Assembly (NCBI GenBank): GCA_016178785.1
Contig: JACOSO010000032.1
Coordinates: 78,107 to 142,106, forward strand
Origin: Bacteroidota bacterium
GTDB lineage: Bacteria > Bacteroidota > Bacteroidia > Cytophagales > Cyclobacteriaceae
Direction: 5' to 3'
Length of the DNA: 64,000 nucleotides
Shown: positions 7,767 to 18,450 of the stretch, piece after piece
Layout of the letters: each line of letters begins with the position of its first letter
Position numbering within the stretch: position 1 is the stretch's first letter
Translations under genes and position numbers: made by a program
The notes under the pieces: generated by a model
What the model saw: only the letters and a program-made list of their open reading frames with translations
Databases searched by the model: none
Told to the model about the DNA's origin: nothing

Positions 7767-9710
7767 TCATTCTTTGATTAGCTCGAACTCCACTCTTCGG
7801 TTGAATTGCTTTGACTCATCGGTGGTTTCTTGAACGATGGGCTTTGAACTTCCATAGCCGATGGCTGAGATCCTTGACTCGTCTATTTTGAATTGTTCTA
7901 CAAGATAAGTTTTGATTGCATCAGCCCGGGATTGCGAAAGTTTTAAGTTAAATTCTTCATTACCTGCCGAATCGGTGTGCCCGGAGATTTTCAGTTTTTC
8001 TTCCGGGTGGTCAATCAAAAAATTTCCGACTTTAGCTAAATCGCTGTGCATAGTTTCGAGAATATCCCATTTTCCGTTTTCAAACTCAAGCGATATAAAT
8101 GCAATCTTGCTCTCAATCGGTTCGGCAACATGCGTGGCCTTTTTATTTCCATCCATAAAGAAGACTTCTTCGATACGAAAAAAATCGTCACCCTGAATTG
8201 TGATGAGATAGTTACGCTTGTTGATCAAATTGAAATCATATGTTCCGTCTTCGCGTAAATATTTTGGAGCCACTTCTATTCCATGATCTAAATCCACCAC
8301 CGAAACGATTCCCTTGGCGGGCTTGCCTTTGTGATCTTGCACGGTTCCGCTGAGCTCGACAATTGCTTCTGGATGAGCCTCCATAGGAAGGAGAAACGAA
8401 TAGAGGTCAAGGTTCTTAATGTCATTCTCGTCTGATCGGGCATAATACAATTCATGACTTTTCGAATCGATCGTGAAATAATACTCACTGCCCGCGCCAT
8501 TCACTAATGGCCCTATGTTTTTAGGTTCGCCCCAACTGCGTTTTTGTTTATAGGATTTGTAAATATCAAAATCACCAAAGTTGAGCGGATGGCCATCTGA
8601 AGAAAAATAAAGCACATTGTATTTATGATGAAAGAACGGGCTCACTTCACTCCGTATCGTGTTTACAATTGGCCCGGCATTTTGAGCGCGACCCCAATTT
8701 CCTTTTCTGTCTTTCACTGAAAAATAAATGTCAGATAATCCGAAGCCACCCAAACGATTGCTCGCAAAGTAAAGCGTGTCTCCCGAGTGATTGATGGCAG
8801 GTTGCGATTCCCATCCTGAACTGTTCACATTGGCGCCAAGATTTTTAATGTCACCCCAAGTGCTATCTTTTTTTAATGTAGCTACATACAAATCGCAACT
8901 ACCAAAACCTTTAGGTGCATCGCATCGAGAGAAGAACAGAAATTTTCCGTCAAGACTCAAGCATGCTGAGCCTTCGTTGTAATTAGTGTTGATCGTTTTA
9001 AAATCTTCAGCTTGCGTCCAGGCGCCATCTACTTTTAAGCTGAAAAAAATATCTTCATCGTAGGCACGTTCCTGATGCTTGTTTCGCTTTGAAGTAAAAA
9101 GCAAAACGTAATCAACGTTGCCAATGGCCGGGCCATAATCCTCCTTAGGTGAATTGATGTGTTCTCCCATGGCCTCTAGCACTGCACGCGGAGGCCGCAG
9201 GGTGTCAACTTCTTTTCGGTAATTCACCAATTGATAGTAATGCTCAAGAGGGACGTAATATTTTTTTTTGTCCCTTTCAATAGAGTCATATCTTTTATAA
9301 ATGTCGTTGATGTTGACCCCTTGTTTGTGGTGCTTCAACACAAGTTTGTACAGCAAAATTGATTCACCTTTCGGCCCAAATTTTTCAGAGAGCTCAGCCA
9401 ACCTCCAAATCATTGGGACATTCTCGGAAAAATTTTCGATGCCGAACTTCTTCACATATTCTTTCAATGCCTCATACATTTCCTGAGGCTTGTCGTTCAA
9501 CTCTTTCAGGTGTTTGAGCTTAGCTTGATCAGAATAATACCGAACCTTGTTGATGTTGGAAAAAATAAATATGTCAGACTGACTGTAATGGGTGATGGAG
9601 TCACTAACAAAGACTTTTTTAACAATCTTCGTTTTCTCTTGTGCCAAGCCGCTCTCAAAACAAAGCAAGCCACAAGCTAAGGCAGCTAAAAATGCTTTGA
9701 AAAAGGTCAT
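7767..9710 (-). CDS. PD40 beta-propeller / OmpA-domain outer membrane protein
   Basis: A 647-residue secreted protein. After the signal peptide (1-23) comes a helical region with TPR-like character (about 60-180). Next are several PD40 blades with motifs such as LSLDGKFLFFSR, LYFASNRLGGFGLSDIYF and LYFSSDGHPLNFGDFDIY. A carboxypeptidase-regulatory-like segment follows (ELSGTVQDHKGKPAKG), then a C-terminal OmpA domain (ISGHTDSAGNEEFNLKLSQSRA ... NRRVEFEL) that should bind peptidoglycan. It resembles proteins encoded beside type IX secretion components, but no PorP partner is adjacent. A paralogue lies at 29798. Confidence 0.85.
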   Translation of the reverse strand: MTFFKAFLAALACGLLCFESGLAQEKTKIVKKVFVSDSITHYSQSDIFIFSNINKVRYYSDQAKLKHLKELNDKPQEMYEALKEYVKKFGIENFSENVPMIWRLAELSEKFGPKGESILLYKLVLKHHKQGVNINDIYKRYDSIERDKKKYYVPLEHYYQLVNYRKEVDTLRPPRAVLEAMGEHINSPKEDYGPAIGNVDYVLLFTSKRNKHQERAYDEDIFFSLKVDGAWTQAEDFKTINTNYNEGSACLSLDGKFLFFSRCDAPKGFGSCDLYVATLKKDSTWGDIKNLGANVNSSGWESQPAINHSGDTLYFASNRLGGFGLSDIYFSVKDRKGNWGRAQNAGPIVNTIRSEVSPFFHHKYNVLYFSSDGHPLNFGDFDIYKSYKQKRSWGEPKNIGPLVNGAGSEYYFTIDSKSHELYYARSDENDIKNLDLYSFLLPMEAHPEAIVELSGTVQDHKGKPAKGIVSVVDLDHGIEVAPKYLREDGTYDFNLINKRNYLITIQGDDFFRIEEVFFMDGNKKATHVAEPIESKIAFISLEFENGKWDILETMHSDLAKVGNFLIDHPEEKLKISGHTDSAGNEEFNLKLSQSRADAIKTYLVEQFKIDESRISAIGYGSSKPIVQETTDESKQFNRRVEFELIKE

Positions 9711-9817
9711 GTTAGCAGATATTGGTTCACTTCATTCAACGAAAAGTTGCTGAAAAATATGTGATTAACAAAACTTTCTAGCGAAACACCGTTTATGCAG
9801 TTGCGGTGTCGAGTCGA

Positions 9818-9833
9818 TTGGCACAGCTATTGA
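9818..9833 (+). promoter_or_regulatory. possible sigma-54-type -24/-12 element upstream of lon
   Basis: TTGGCACAGCTATTGA matches the RpoN consensus TTGGCAC-R-N4-TTGC except for the last C of the -12 box; GG and the -12 G are 12 bp apart as required. The implied start is near 9845, giving a leader of about 55 nt. A second TTGGCAC occurs at 9886-9892 without a good -12 box. No enhancer site was identified. Confidence 0.3.
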
Positions 9834-9900
9834 CCAATAGGAGTCCGTGAAATTTTAATTGGAGTCGCAATTTTTTTGTGTCAAATTGGCACTAGATATT

Positions 9901-12357
9901 ATGTTTAAAGAAATCGCCATCGCGCAAGCAGATCAGCAGGAAACGGAGGAGCTCATTCAGCTCATCAATCCTGAAAAAGAAATTGAACTTCGCCCCGAAG
10001 ATCTTCCGGAAGAACTTTCCATTCTTCCAATTAAAAATACGGTGCTGTTTCCCGGGGTTGTAATTCCGATTACGGTAACCCGTCAGAAATCTATTCGGCT
10101 GATCAAGAAAGCTTATCAGGGCAATCGCATCATTGGAGTTATCGCCCAAAAAAATAAACAGGCGGAAGAACCTTCTATCGAAGATTTGTATCGATTCGGC
10201 ACAGTGGCACGCATCATCAAGATGTTAGTTCTTCCCGATGGAAATACTACTATCATTATTCAAGGAAAAAATCGTTTTGCTATAAAGGAATTCATAAGTG
10301 ATGAACCTTTTCTCACCGCGCGAATAGAATTACAAACAGAACCTACGCTCGATCTTGAAAGCAAAGAAGTGACGGCATTGGTGCAGTCGCTGAAAGATGC
10401 CGCTTCAAAAATCTTAAAACTCAATCCCGATATTCCACAGGAAGCGCAAGTTGCGCTTGACAATATTAATAGTACTTCATTTCTTATTCACTTCCTGTCT
10501 TCAAACTTAAATGTAGATGTTGCCGAGAAGCAAAAAATTCTTGAGGTCAACAACATCATCGATCGCGGCACACTGCTGTTGCAGTACATGCTAAAGGAAA
10601 TCCAAATGCTGGAGATCAAGCATGAAATTCAGAAGAAGGTTCACACTGACATTGATCAGCAGCAACGAGATTATTTTTTGCGCCAGCAAATCAAAGTGTT
10701 GCAAGATGAACTTGGTTATGATGGCCCGGACAAGGAAATAGAAAAATTGCGCAAGCGTGGTGCTGAAAAAAAATGGCAGAAAGCAGCAGTTGATCATTTT
10801 AATAAGGAACTCGACAAGCTTCAGCGTACCAATCCGCAGGCTCCTGATTTTCCGGTGATGATGAATTACGTTGAGTTTATGCTCGACTTGCCTTGGGAAG
10901 AATACACTACCGATGATTTCGATTTAAAGAAGGCTAAAAAGATTTTAGACAAGGATCATTTTGGTTTGGAAAAAGTAAAGACACGCATTCTTGAGTATCT
11001 CGCTGTTTTGAAATTGAAACAGGATATGAAGGGACCAATCTTGTGCTTGTATGGCCCGCCCGGTGTGGGCAAAACTTCTTTGGGAAAATCGATTGCAAAA
11101 TCGCTGGGGAGAAATTATGTGCGCATGTCGCTGGGTGGTGTGCATGACGAAGCCGAGATTCGGGGTCATCGCAAGACCTATATTGGTGCCATGCCGGGAA
11201 AAATATTGCACAACATCAAAAAATCGAAATCATCGAATCCTGTTTTTGTCCTGGATGAAATTGATAAAGTGCGTACCGATTTTCGGGGGGACCCCTCATC
11301 GGCATTACTTGAAGTTCTTGACCCTGAGCAGAACAATACATTTGCCGATAATTACCTGGAAGTGGATTACGATTTATCAAAAGTCTTATTTATTGCCACT
11401 GCAAATGCGCTTGACACCATTCAGCCTGCATTGCGCGATCGGATGGAGATCATTGAACTTTCAGGCTATACCGTAGAAGAAAAACTTCAAATAGCCATCA
11501 GGCACTTGATACCGAAGCAAATCAAAGAGCACGGCCTTTCTCTTGACGATGTAAAATTCTCTAAGGAAGGTGTGTTGAAAGTGATCGAAGCCTACACGCG
11601 TGAATCTGGCGTGCGAAGCCTGGAAAGAAAAATTGGTTCTGTTGTTCGTAACATCGCCAAATCAAAAGCGATGGAGGAGGAAATTCCAAAAGAAATCACC
11701 GAAAAAGAAGTAGTAAAAATTCTGGGCGCTGAAATTTTTGATGAGGAATTGTATCAGGGCAATGACATTGCCGGAGTTGTTACAGGTCTAGCATGGACTT
11801 CTGTAGGAGGTGATATTTTGTTTGTTGAGTCGAGTGTGAGCAAAGGTAAAGGCGCGCTGACAATTTCTGGCCAATTGGGGGATGTGATGAAAGAATCTGC
11901 AACCGCTGCACTTTCCTACCTCAAAGCCAACGCAGAATCACTGCACATCGATCATCGCGTTTTTCAGAATTATGATTTGCATATCCACGTACCTGCAGGC
12001 GCAGTGCCAAAAGATGGGCCATCGGCAGGGATTACAATGCTCACTTCATTAGCTTCAACGTTTACGCAGCGCAAAGTCAAATCGCAGCTCGCTATGACAG
12101 GTGAAATCACCCTACGTGGAAAAGTCTTACCCGTGGGTGGTATCAAAGAAAAAATACTCGCTGCCAAGCGCAGTGGCATCAAAGAGATTGTGCTCAGCTC
12201 AAAAAATAAACGTGACATTCAGGAAATTGAAAAATCGTACATCAAAGGCTTGTCGTTCAAGTATGTTGATTCAGTAGATGAGGTGTTGAAGTTGGCATTG
12301 CTAAAGGAAAAAGTGGCACATCCAATTCATTTTAATTTGCCGGAGGTTAAAGCGTAA
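9901..12357 (+). CDS. lon: ATP-dependent protease La (Lon)
   Basis: The 818-residue protein has the N-terminal LAN substrate-binding domain (about 40-240, LSILPIKNTVLFPGVVIPI). The AAA+ module follows with Walker A GPPGVGKTS at 385-393 and Walker B FVLDEIDKV. The serine-lysine protease domain has KDGPSAG with S708 and GGIKEK with K751. It degrades misfolded and regulatory proteins in the cytoplasm. I prefer ATG 9901 (MFKEIAIA) over an upstream in-frame TTG at 9859. hslU follows 104 bp downstream, so two ATP-dependent proteolysis genes are neighbours. Confidence 0.97.
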   Translation: MFKEIAIAQADQQETEELIQLINPEKEIELRPEDLPEELSILPIKNTVLFPGVVIPITVTRQKSIRLIKKAYQGNRIIGVIAQKNKQAEEPSIEDLYRFGTVARIIKMLVLPDGNTTIIIQGKNRFAIKEFISDEPFLTARIELQTEPTLDLESKEVTALVQSLKDAASKILKLNPDIPQEAQVALDNINSTSFLIHFLSSNLNVDVAEKQKILEVNNIIDRGTLLLQYMLKEIQMLEIKHEIQKKVHTDIDQQQRDYFLRQQIKVLQDELGYDGPDKEIEKLRKRGAEKKWQKAAVDHFNKELDKLQRTNPQAPDFPVMMNYVEFMLDLPWEEYTTDDFDLKKAKKILDKDHFGLEKVKTRILEYLAVLKLKQDMKGPILCLYGPPGVGKTSLGKSIAKSLGRNYVRMSLGGVHDEAEIRGHRKTYIGAMPGKILHNIKKSKSSNPVFVLDEIDKVRTDFRGDPSSALLEVLDPEQNNTFADNYLEVDYDLSKVLFIATANALDTIQPALRDRMEIIELSGYTVEEKLQIAIRHLIPKQIKEHGLSLDDVKFSKEGVLKVIEAYTRESGVRSLERKIGSVVRNIAKSKAMEEEIPKEITEKEVVKILGAEIFDEELYQGNDIAGVVTGLAWTSVGGDILFVESSVSKGKGALTISGQLGDVMKESATAALSYLKANAESLHIDHRVFQNYDLHIHVPAGAVPKDGPSAGITMLTSLASTFTQRKVKSQLAMTGEITLRGKVLPVGGIKEKILAAKRSGIKEIVLSSKNKRDIQEIEKSYIKGLSFKYVDSVDEVLKLALLKEKVAHPIHFNLPEVKA

Positions 12358-12421
12358 TTCCTTAATTGATAAAAGACGAAGCCAAATAGACAGAAATAAG
12401 AGCTTCTTACTTTGAGTCGGT

Positions 12422-12454
12422 GAATCTGAAATCTTAAATTTGAAATCTTAAATC
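12422..12454. repeat. AT-rich dispersed repeat between lon and hslU
   Basis: Tandem-like runs of the type GAAATCTTAAATTTGAAATC. It belongs to the same style of AT-rich intergenic repeats seen at 17740, 38189, 59670 and 63359. Confidence 0.5.
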
Positions 12455-12460
12455 AGTCTC

Positions 12461-13861
12461 ATGCTTGATCCGAAAAGTTTGACCCCGCAGCAAATCGTTC
12501 AAGAGCTCGATAAATATATTGTTGGCCAAAAAGATGCTAAACGCAATGTAGCCATTGCCTTGCGCAATCGTTGGAGGCGGATGAACGCTAACCCTGAAAT
12601 GAAAAACGAAATTGTGCCTAATAATATTCTGATGATTGGTGCAACAGGAGTGGGCAAAACAGAGATTGCAAGACGACTTGCAAAAATTGCGGACGCACCG
12701 TTTATTAAGGTGGAGGCATCGAAGTTTACAGAAGTGGGCTACGTGGGCCGTGATGTCGAAGGCATGGTGCGTGACTTGGCAGAACAATCAGTGAATATGG
12801 TGAAGTCGCGCAAGAAAGAAGAAGTGAAAGAAAAGGCAGCGCAAATAGTAGAAGAAATAATTCTTGACGCACTCATCCCGCCCATGCGCAAGCCCGCAGG
12901 ATTTTCTGTATCCACAATACCAAATGACGAAAATCAAGAAGCACCCAAAGACGATGTTGAACTGAACGAACGCACCAGAAATATTTTTCGTGAGAAAATC
13001 AGGAATGGCGAATTAGAGGACCGTAAAATTGAAATTGACATCAAACAAAATAGCACGCCAGGTGTAGGCATGATTGGTGCAGGGATGATGGATGAAGTGT
13101 CGATGATGAATCTGCAGGAGATGCTCAGTGGCATGATGCCGAAGAAAAATAAAAAAAGAAAACTCACAGTTGCTGAGGCTCGAAGGGTTTTGCTGGAAGA
13201 AGAAGCGGCTAAACTCATCGACATGGACGAAGTAAAGGAAGAAGCTATTCGCAAAGCAGAAGATGCAGGAATTATTTTTATTGACGAGATCGACAAGATT
13301 GCCTCGGGTGGCAAAAAAGGCGGAGGCGGACCTGATGTGAGTCGCGAAGGAGTGCAGCGTGACTTACTCCCGATTGTAGAGGGAAGCACTGTAAACACCA
13401 AATACGGAGTGATCAACACCGATCATATCTTGTTTATTGCGGCCGGAGCATTTCATGTTTCAAAACCTTCAGACCTGATTCCTGAGTTGCAAGGCCGATT
13501 CCCGATTCGCGTAGAGTTAAATAGTTTGACGAAAGATGACTTTGTTCGCATTTTGAAAGAACCAAAAAATGCGTTGACTCGTCAATATCAAGCCCTGTTT
13601 GAAGCCGAAGATTTTTCGATTGACTTTGATGATGATGCAGTTCATGAAATAGCTCAGGCTGCATTCGAAATAAATGCAGAAGTAGAAAACATTGGCGCCC
13701 GCAGGCTACACACCGTGATGAGCAAATTGCTCAACGAATTCCTGTTTGATGTCCCTGACAAAATTTCAAAAGACAATCCGATCAAAATCACCAAAGCAAT
13801 GGTGGTGGAGAAACTTCGCGAGTTGATCAAGAATAAGGATTTGAGCGAGTATATTTTGTGA
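12461..13861 (+). CDS. hslU: HslU, ATPase subunit of the HslVU protease
   Basis: 466 residues beginning LTPQQIVQELDKYIVGQKDAK, the canonical ClpY N-terminus. Walker A is GATGVGKTE (about 64-72). The inserted I-domain covers roughly residues 110-240, Walker B is IIFIDEIDKI, and the C-terminal LSEYIL tail docks into HslV. HslU unfolds substrates and feeds them to the HslV peptidase. hslV is not adjacent here, so it must lie elsewhere. The stop overlaps the start of the DUF4421 gene (TGATG), suggesting translational coupling. Confidence 0.97.
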   Translation: MLDPKSLTPQQIVQELDKYIVGQKDAKRNVAIALRNRWRRMNANPEMKNEIVPNNILMIGATGVGKTEIARRLAKIADAPFIKVEASKFTEVGYVGRDVEGMVRDLAEQSVNMVKSRKKEEVKEKAAQIVEEIILDALIPPMRKPAGFSVSTIPNDENQEAPKDDVELNERTRNIFREKIRNGELEDRKIEIDIKQNSTPGVGMIGAGMMDEVSMMNLQEMLSGMMPKKNKKRKLTVAEARRVLLEEEAAKLIDMDEVKEEAIRKAEDAGIIFIDEIDKIASGGKKGGGGPDVSREGVQRDLLPIVEGSTVNTKYGVINTDHILFIAAGAFHVSKPSDLIPELQGRFPIRVELNSLTKDDFVRILKEPKNALTRQYQALFEAEDFSIDFDDDAVHEIAQAAFEINAEVENIGARRLHTVMSKLLNEFLFDVPDKISKDNPIKITKAMVVEKLRELIKNKDLSEYIL

Positions 13862-14904
13862 TGATTCGGCAATTATTTTTTCTCAGTTCAGTCTTTACTC
13901 TTCTTCCCTTTTTCGTTTCTGCCACCACATCAGATTCTCTTCGTGAGCGATACATCAAACGCTTTCCTGATTATTTTTTTATTTGGCCCGTAATTAAACA
14001 GCGAAGCACTTCTTTCGATATAGAAAATCTTCCCAACAAAAACGAAAAACTTTCTTATAAACCCAATGGTAACTATGGCTTAGGATGGGGTATGTACATT
14101 TTCGAAATCGGTTTTGAAGTGACATTTTCCATTCAGCCGCAGGCAAGCAAACAATATCTCTATGGTCATTCTCGTGTAAATGATCTGCAAGCCAATATTC
14201 TTGGAAAACATTGGGGATTGGATTTGTTCACTCAAAACTATAATGGCTTCTATCGAACGGATAAAAATATTTCTGTACCGGCAAACATACCTTACCCACA
14301 ACGCCCCGACATCAGTACCTGGAACACGGGCGTGAACGGAATTTATGTCTTCAATAAAAACAAATACTCCATTCGCGCTGCTTACAACTTTTCAGAACGT
14401 CAATTAAAAAGCGGGGGATCCTTCTTATTGAGCGGAACCATGAACACATTTAGCCTTCGAGCTGACTCAGCTATATACGGTGCCAAGTATGAAACCAGAT
14501 TTGGTGCACAAGCTGACTTTAGTAAACTGGATTATACCACCATTAGTGTTGCACCCGGATATGCCCACACCTTTGTTTTCAAAAATCTTTTTTTAAACGC
14601 ATCATTATCTATCGGGCCGGCTAACCATTGGGTTTATTATCAGTCGGCCACTGCTTCAAAGCATGAAATCACATTGAACAGCTTCGCGGATTTCAGATTG
14701 GCTATGGGCTATAATAGCGACCGATTTTTCACTGGTATCACCTTTATTACTCAAGCACGCAATATTAAAATTGAACAAGTTCAGTTCACAAGTTCGAATT
14801 CTATTTTCAAAATAATTATCGGTTATCGTTTTAAGGAATTCGGAATTCTGAAAAAGAGAGCATGGGATTTTGTCCCGATTGGTAAGAAGCATTCTGCACA
14901 ATAG
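13861..14904 (+). CDS. DUF4421 family protein, probable outer membrane beta-barrel
   Basis: The frame allows GTG 13858 but ATG 13861 overlaps the hslU stop by one base and precedes a clean signal peptide (to about ATTSDS). The body is rich in alternating polar/aromatic strands (SYKPNGNYGLGWGMY, HWGLDLFTQNYNGFYRT, RLAMGYNSDRFFTGITFIT), the pattern of a beta-barrel, matching the Bacteroidota DUF4421 family. Function is unknown. It is co-directional with hslU and convergent with the DUF3332 gene, with only 7 bp between their ends. Confidence 0.75.
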   Translation: MIRQLFFLSSVFTLLPFFVSATTSDSLRERYIKRFPDYFFIWPVIKQRSTSFDIENLPNKNEKLSYKPNGNYGLGWGMYIFEIGFEVTFSIQPQASKQYLYGHSRVNDLQANILGKHWGLDLFTQNYNGFYRTDKNISVPANIPYPQRPDISTWNTGVNGIYVFNKNKYSIRAAYNFSERQLKSGGSFLLSGTMNTFSLRADSAIYGAKYETRFGAQADFSKLDYTTISVAPGYAHTFVFKNLFLNASLSIGPANHWVYYQSATASKHEITLNSFADFRLAMGYNSDRFFTGITFITQARNIKIEQVQFTSSNSIFKIIIGYRFKEFGILKKRAWDFVPIGKKHSAQ

Positions 14905-14911
14905 AACCAAT

Positions 14912-15487
14912 TTACTTTCGTGCGTAGGCGGTACTTAGTTTTTGCTGAATGGAAGCGATTGACTCACTGGCCAGCACGGTTGTCGTTGTACCATCCGGTT
15001 TGTAAAAAGTGACCAATTCTTTGCGATCCTTGGTTTCAGAGAAGGAGACAAGTTTGGTTGTCCTTTCGTTTGAAACGGCATTCCATGATTTATCTGCTGT
15101 ATTAAATACGAGCTCAGCTACTTTGCCTTTACTTTTGCCGGTTAGCTGCTCAATGTGAAAACGATTTTGAGTTGCTGTCACTCGGTATTGGTCACCATGC
15201 CAGGCAAGCATTTGAGTTTCTTTTTCGCCCGGCTTCATTGCCACGGGATTAGAGCCGCTCCAAAACTCGATAAGGTTCAAAATAAGGAAGTCCACCAGTG
15301 AAGCGACTTCATAAACAGGAATAATGAGAAACACCCATAGCACAGCCGATCTGACAAATTTGTCACCAAGAGATTTGTTCCAGGAATACAGCTTGCTTAC
15401 CAACGCAAATTTTCCAAAGCACCCCATCTGAGTTAGCCCGAAAATTGCGATCAGAAAAATCAATGTGGTTTGTTTTATGGTTTTCAT
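14912..15487 (-). CDS. DUF3332 family lipoprotein
   Basis: 191 residues. The lipoprotein-like signal peptide ends LTQMGC (lipobox with Cys at 23), followed by FGKFALVSKLYSWN. A hydrophobic segment near 48-70 (SAVLWVFLIIPVYEVASLVDFLIL) and a beta-rich C-terminal half complete it. This layout is that of DUF3332 proteins, whose role is unknown. It is presumably anchored at the cell envelope. It follows the atpC terminator, so it is probably transcribed separately. Confidence 0.75.
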   Translation of the reverse strand: MKTIKQTTLIFLIAIFGLTQMGCFGKFALVSKLYSWNKSLGDKFVRSAVLWVFLIIPVYEVASLVDFLILNLIEFWSGSNPVAMKPGEKETQMLAWHGDQYRVTATQNRFHIEQLTGKSKGKVAELVFNTADKSWNAVSNERTTKLVSFSETKDRKELVTFYKPDGTTTTVLASESIASIQQKLSTAYARK

Positions 15488-15565
15488 GATGGAAAGATTG
15501 GTTAGTACCTAAGTTAAGAAAAATTCAATTCAACTCAACTCAATATTAAGAACGGCACTTATTCA

Positions 15566-15592
15566 AAAAAAAGAGAGGCCAAAACCTCCCTC
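15566..15592 (-). terminator. terminator of the atpD-atpC unit
   Basis: On the minus strand GAGGGAGG-TTTTGG-CCTCTC, an imperfect stem, is followed by eight T. It lies 22 bp after the atpC stop. Confidence 0.55.
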
Positions 15593-15614
15593 AAATATTT
15601 ATAAAGGAATAGAA

Positions 15615-15857
15615 TCAGGCGACACCGTCAGCCAGCACAATCACTTTGTTTTTTAATACTTCAACAACTCCGCCCGTAATGGTTACTTGTTGAGTTGATT
15701 CTTTGGATTTATAAATCACTTGCCCATCTTTTAGCAAGGAAACTAGTGGAGCGTGATCATTCATCACCTGAAAAGACCCATCTGCCCCGGGAAACGTAAC
15801 GATTGTAACATCTCCCTCAAATACTTTTTTCTCCGGTGTGATTATTTCTAAATGCAT
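15615..15857 (-). CDS. atpC: F1F0 ATP synthase epsilon subunit (short form)
   Basis: 80 residues covering only the N-terminal beta-sandwich: MHLEIITPEKKVFEGDV ... FPGADGSFQVMNDHAPLVSLLKDG. The C-terminal inhibitory helical hairpin found in E. coli epsilon is absent, as is usual in Bacteroidota. It links the F1 head to the c-ring in the central stalk. It lies 121 bp downstream of atpD on the same strand, with an AT-rich repeat in between. The other ATP synthase genes are not in the window. Confidence 0.93.
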   Translation of the reverse strand: MHLEIITPEKKVFEGDVTIVTFPGADGSFQVMNDHAPLVSLLKDGQVIYKSKESTQQVTITGGVVEVLKNKVIVLADGVA

Positions 15858-15977
15858 GATCTCAATTTGAAAATTTGAAAATTAAATCAATTTGAAAATT
15901 TATAATCGATTTGAAGACTTGAGACTGATCTATACTAAAACTTCAATTTTCAAATCTTCAAATCAAATCACCTTCAA
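15858..15977. repeat. AT-rich inverted/direct repeats between atpD and atpC
   Basis: Multiple copies of CAATTTGAAAATTT-like blocks followed by their complements (CTTCAATTTTCAAATC). They can fold into AT hairpins within the atpDC transcript. No gene is present. Confidence 0.55.
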
Positions 15978-15978
15978 A

Positions 15979-17607
<1,629 letters not shown>

Positions 17608-17739
17608 CTATTTAGCCTAAAATGCTGGATATTTTGAGGAAGCCTGGTGGATTTGCAACCTTTAACATCTTCGATCATTTTACTCAATGTCGTTCAGTTT
17701 AAGGGCTTGCAAGTCACAGGATACCCGGTTAACTACATT

Positions 17740-17818
17740 GATTCAAGATTTAAAATTCAAGATTCAACATTGTTGGACTAAGCTAACTTTGAATTTTAAA
17801 TCTGGAACTTTGAATTGC
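17740..17818. repeat. AT-rich inverted repeat with a perfect 15-bp stem
   Basis: AGATTTAAAATTCAA at 17746-17760 is exactly complementary to TTGAATTTTAAATCT at 17789-17803. The rest of the 17488-17841 gap between atpD and a small secreted protein holds no recognisable gene. Confidence 0.7.
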
Positions 17819-17841
17819 CTCGCTTACCTAAACGACATCGA

Positions 17842-18309
17842 TCATTTTACGATAAGGATCTCCATTCCATCGCCCAATTTCCACACGGGCTTGCTGTTAT
17901 AAAAGATCTGCTGCGGATAAGAGCTGCTTGGGACGAAAGTATAAGTCAACGTGTCTGTAACGCCCTGCTTGAGCTGGATCAATGTCTTTTTTAAGTCCTT
18001 CTGGTACTGAAATATGGAGCTTTGATAATAAATAAAATAAACCCCCTGGCGTGTACCATTATCAAATACATATTGCCCATTCACTGCAGGTGCAGGATTT
18101 TGAGTAATCGTTCCGTTATTATTTATCACTTCATAAAGCTTTACATCAGCCGGGTTATAAATGCCTGACTGAGGTTGCAATAAGTCCGGATTAGAGCTCG
18201 ATTTGTAAAAGAAATAATAGTAGGCTCTTGGCTCGGGGCCGCATGCGCAGGGCTGACTGCAATCCACCAGAAGTAAAAAAGAAATAATAATAAGTGTAAC
18301 AGCTTTCAT
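17842..18309 (-). CDS. small secreted protein of unknown function
   Basis: About 155 residues from ATG 18309 (MKAVTLIIISFLLLVDC); the frame opens at 18339. The hydrophobic signal segment ends in LLLVDC, a poor lipobox (Asp before Cys), and is followed by a Cys-rich stretch CSQPCACGPEPRA. The mature part is Tyr/Gln-rich and probably beta-structured. I do not recognise a family. It is divergent from the GH3-like gene and stands alone. Confidence 0.6.
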   Translation of the reverse strand: MKAVTLIIISFLLLVDCSQPCACGPEPRAYYYFFYKSSSNPDLLQPQSGIYNPADVKLYEVINNNGTITQNPAPAVNGQYVFDNGTRQGVYFIYYQSSIFQYQKDLKKTLIQLKQGVTDTLTYTFVPSSSYPQQIFYNSKPVWKLGDGMEILIVK

Positions 18310-18437
18310 AAAATAGCAATTGATAATTCGAGTTTGCAAAATTAAGAAATCAATCCTTCTTTGATATTAAGCCGATGCGAATCGGTGCGATCTCCAGCCT
18401 ATTTTTTTTATCAGTGCAAATTGTGCAATCTGTGGCC

Positions 18438-18445
18438 TATTTTTG
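18438..18445 (+). promoter_or_regulatory. -7 element TATTTTTG directly before the GH3-like start
   Basis: It fits the Bacteroidota -7 consensus TAnnTTTG exactly and lies only 5 bp before ATG 18451. Transcription would begin at or next to the start codon, implying a leaderless mRNA. A TTG lies at 18421-18423, but the spacing (14) is shorter than the usual 19. Confidence 0.35.
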
Positions 18446-18450
18446 CACCC

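Noticed and set aside
9859..9900. Upstream TTG start for lon
   Set aside because: The added 14 residues have no family support, and the ATG at 9901 gives the usual N-terminus.
12934..13419. 161-codon frame antisense to hslU
   Set aside because: Ser/Leu-rich shadow of an intact, conserved gene.
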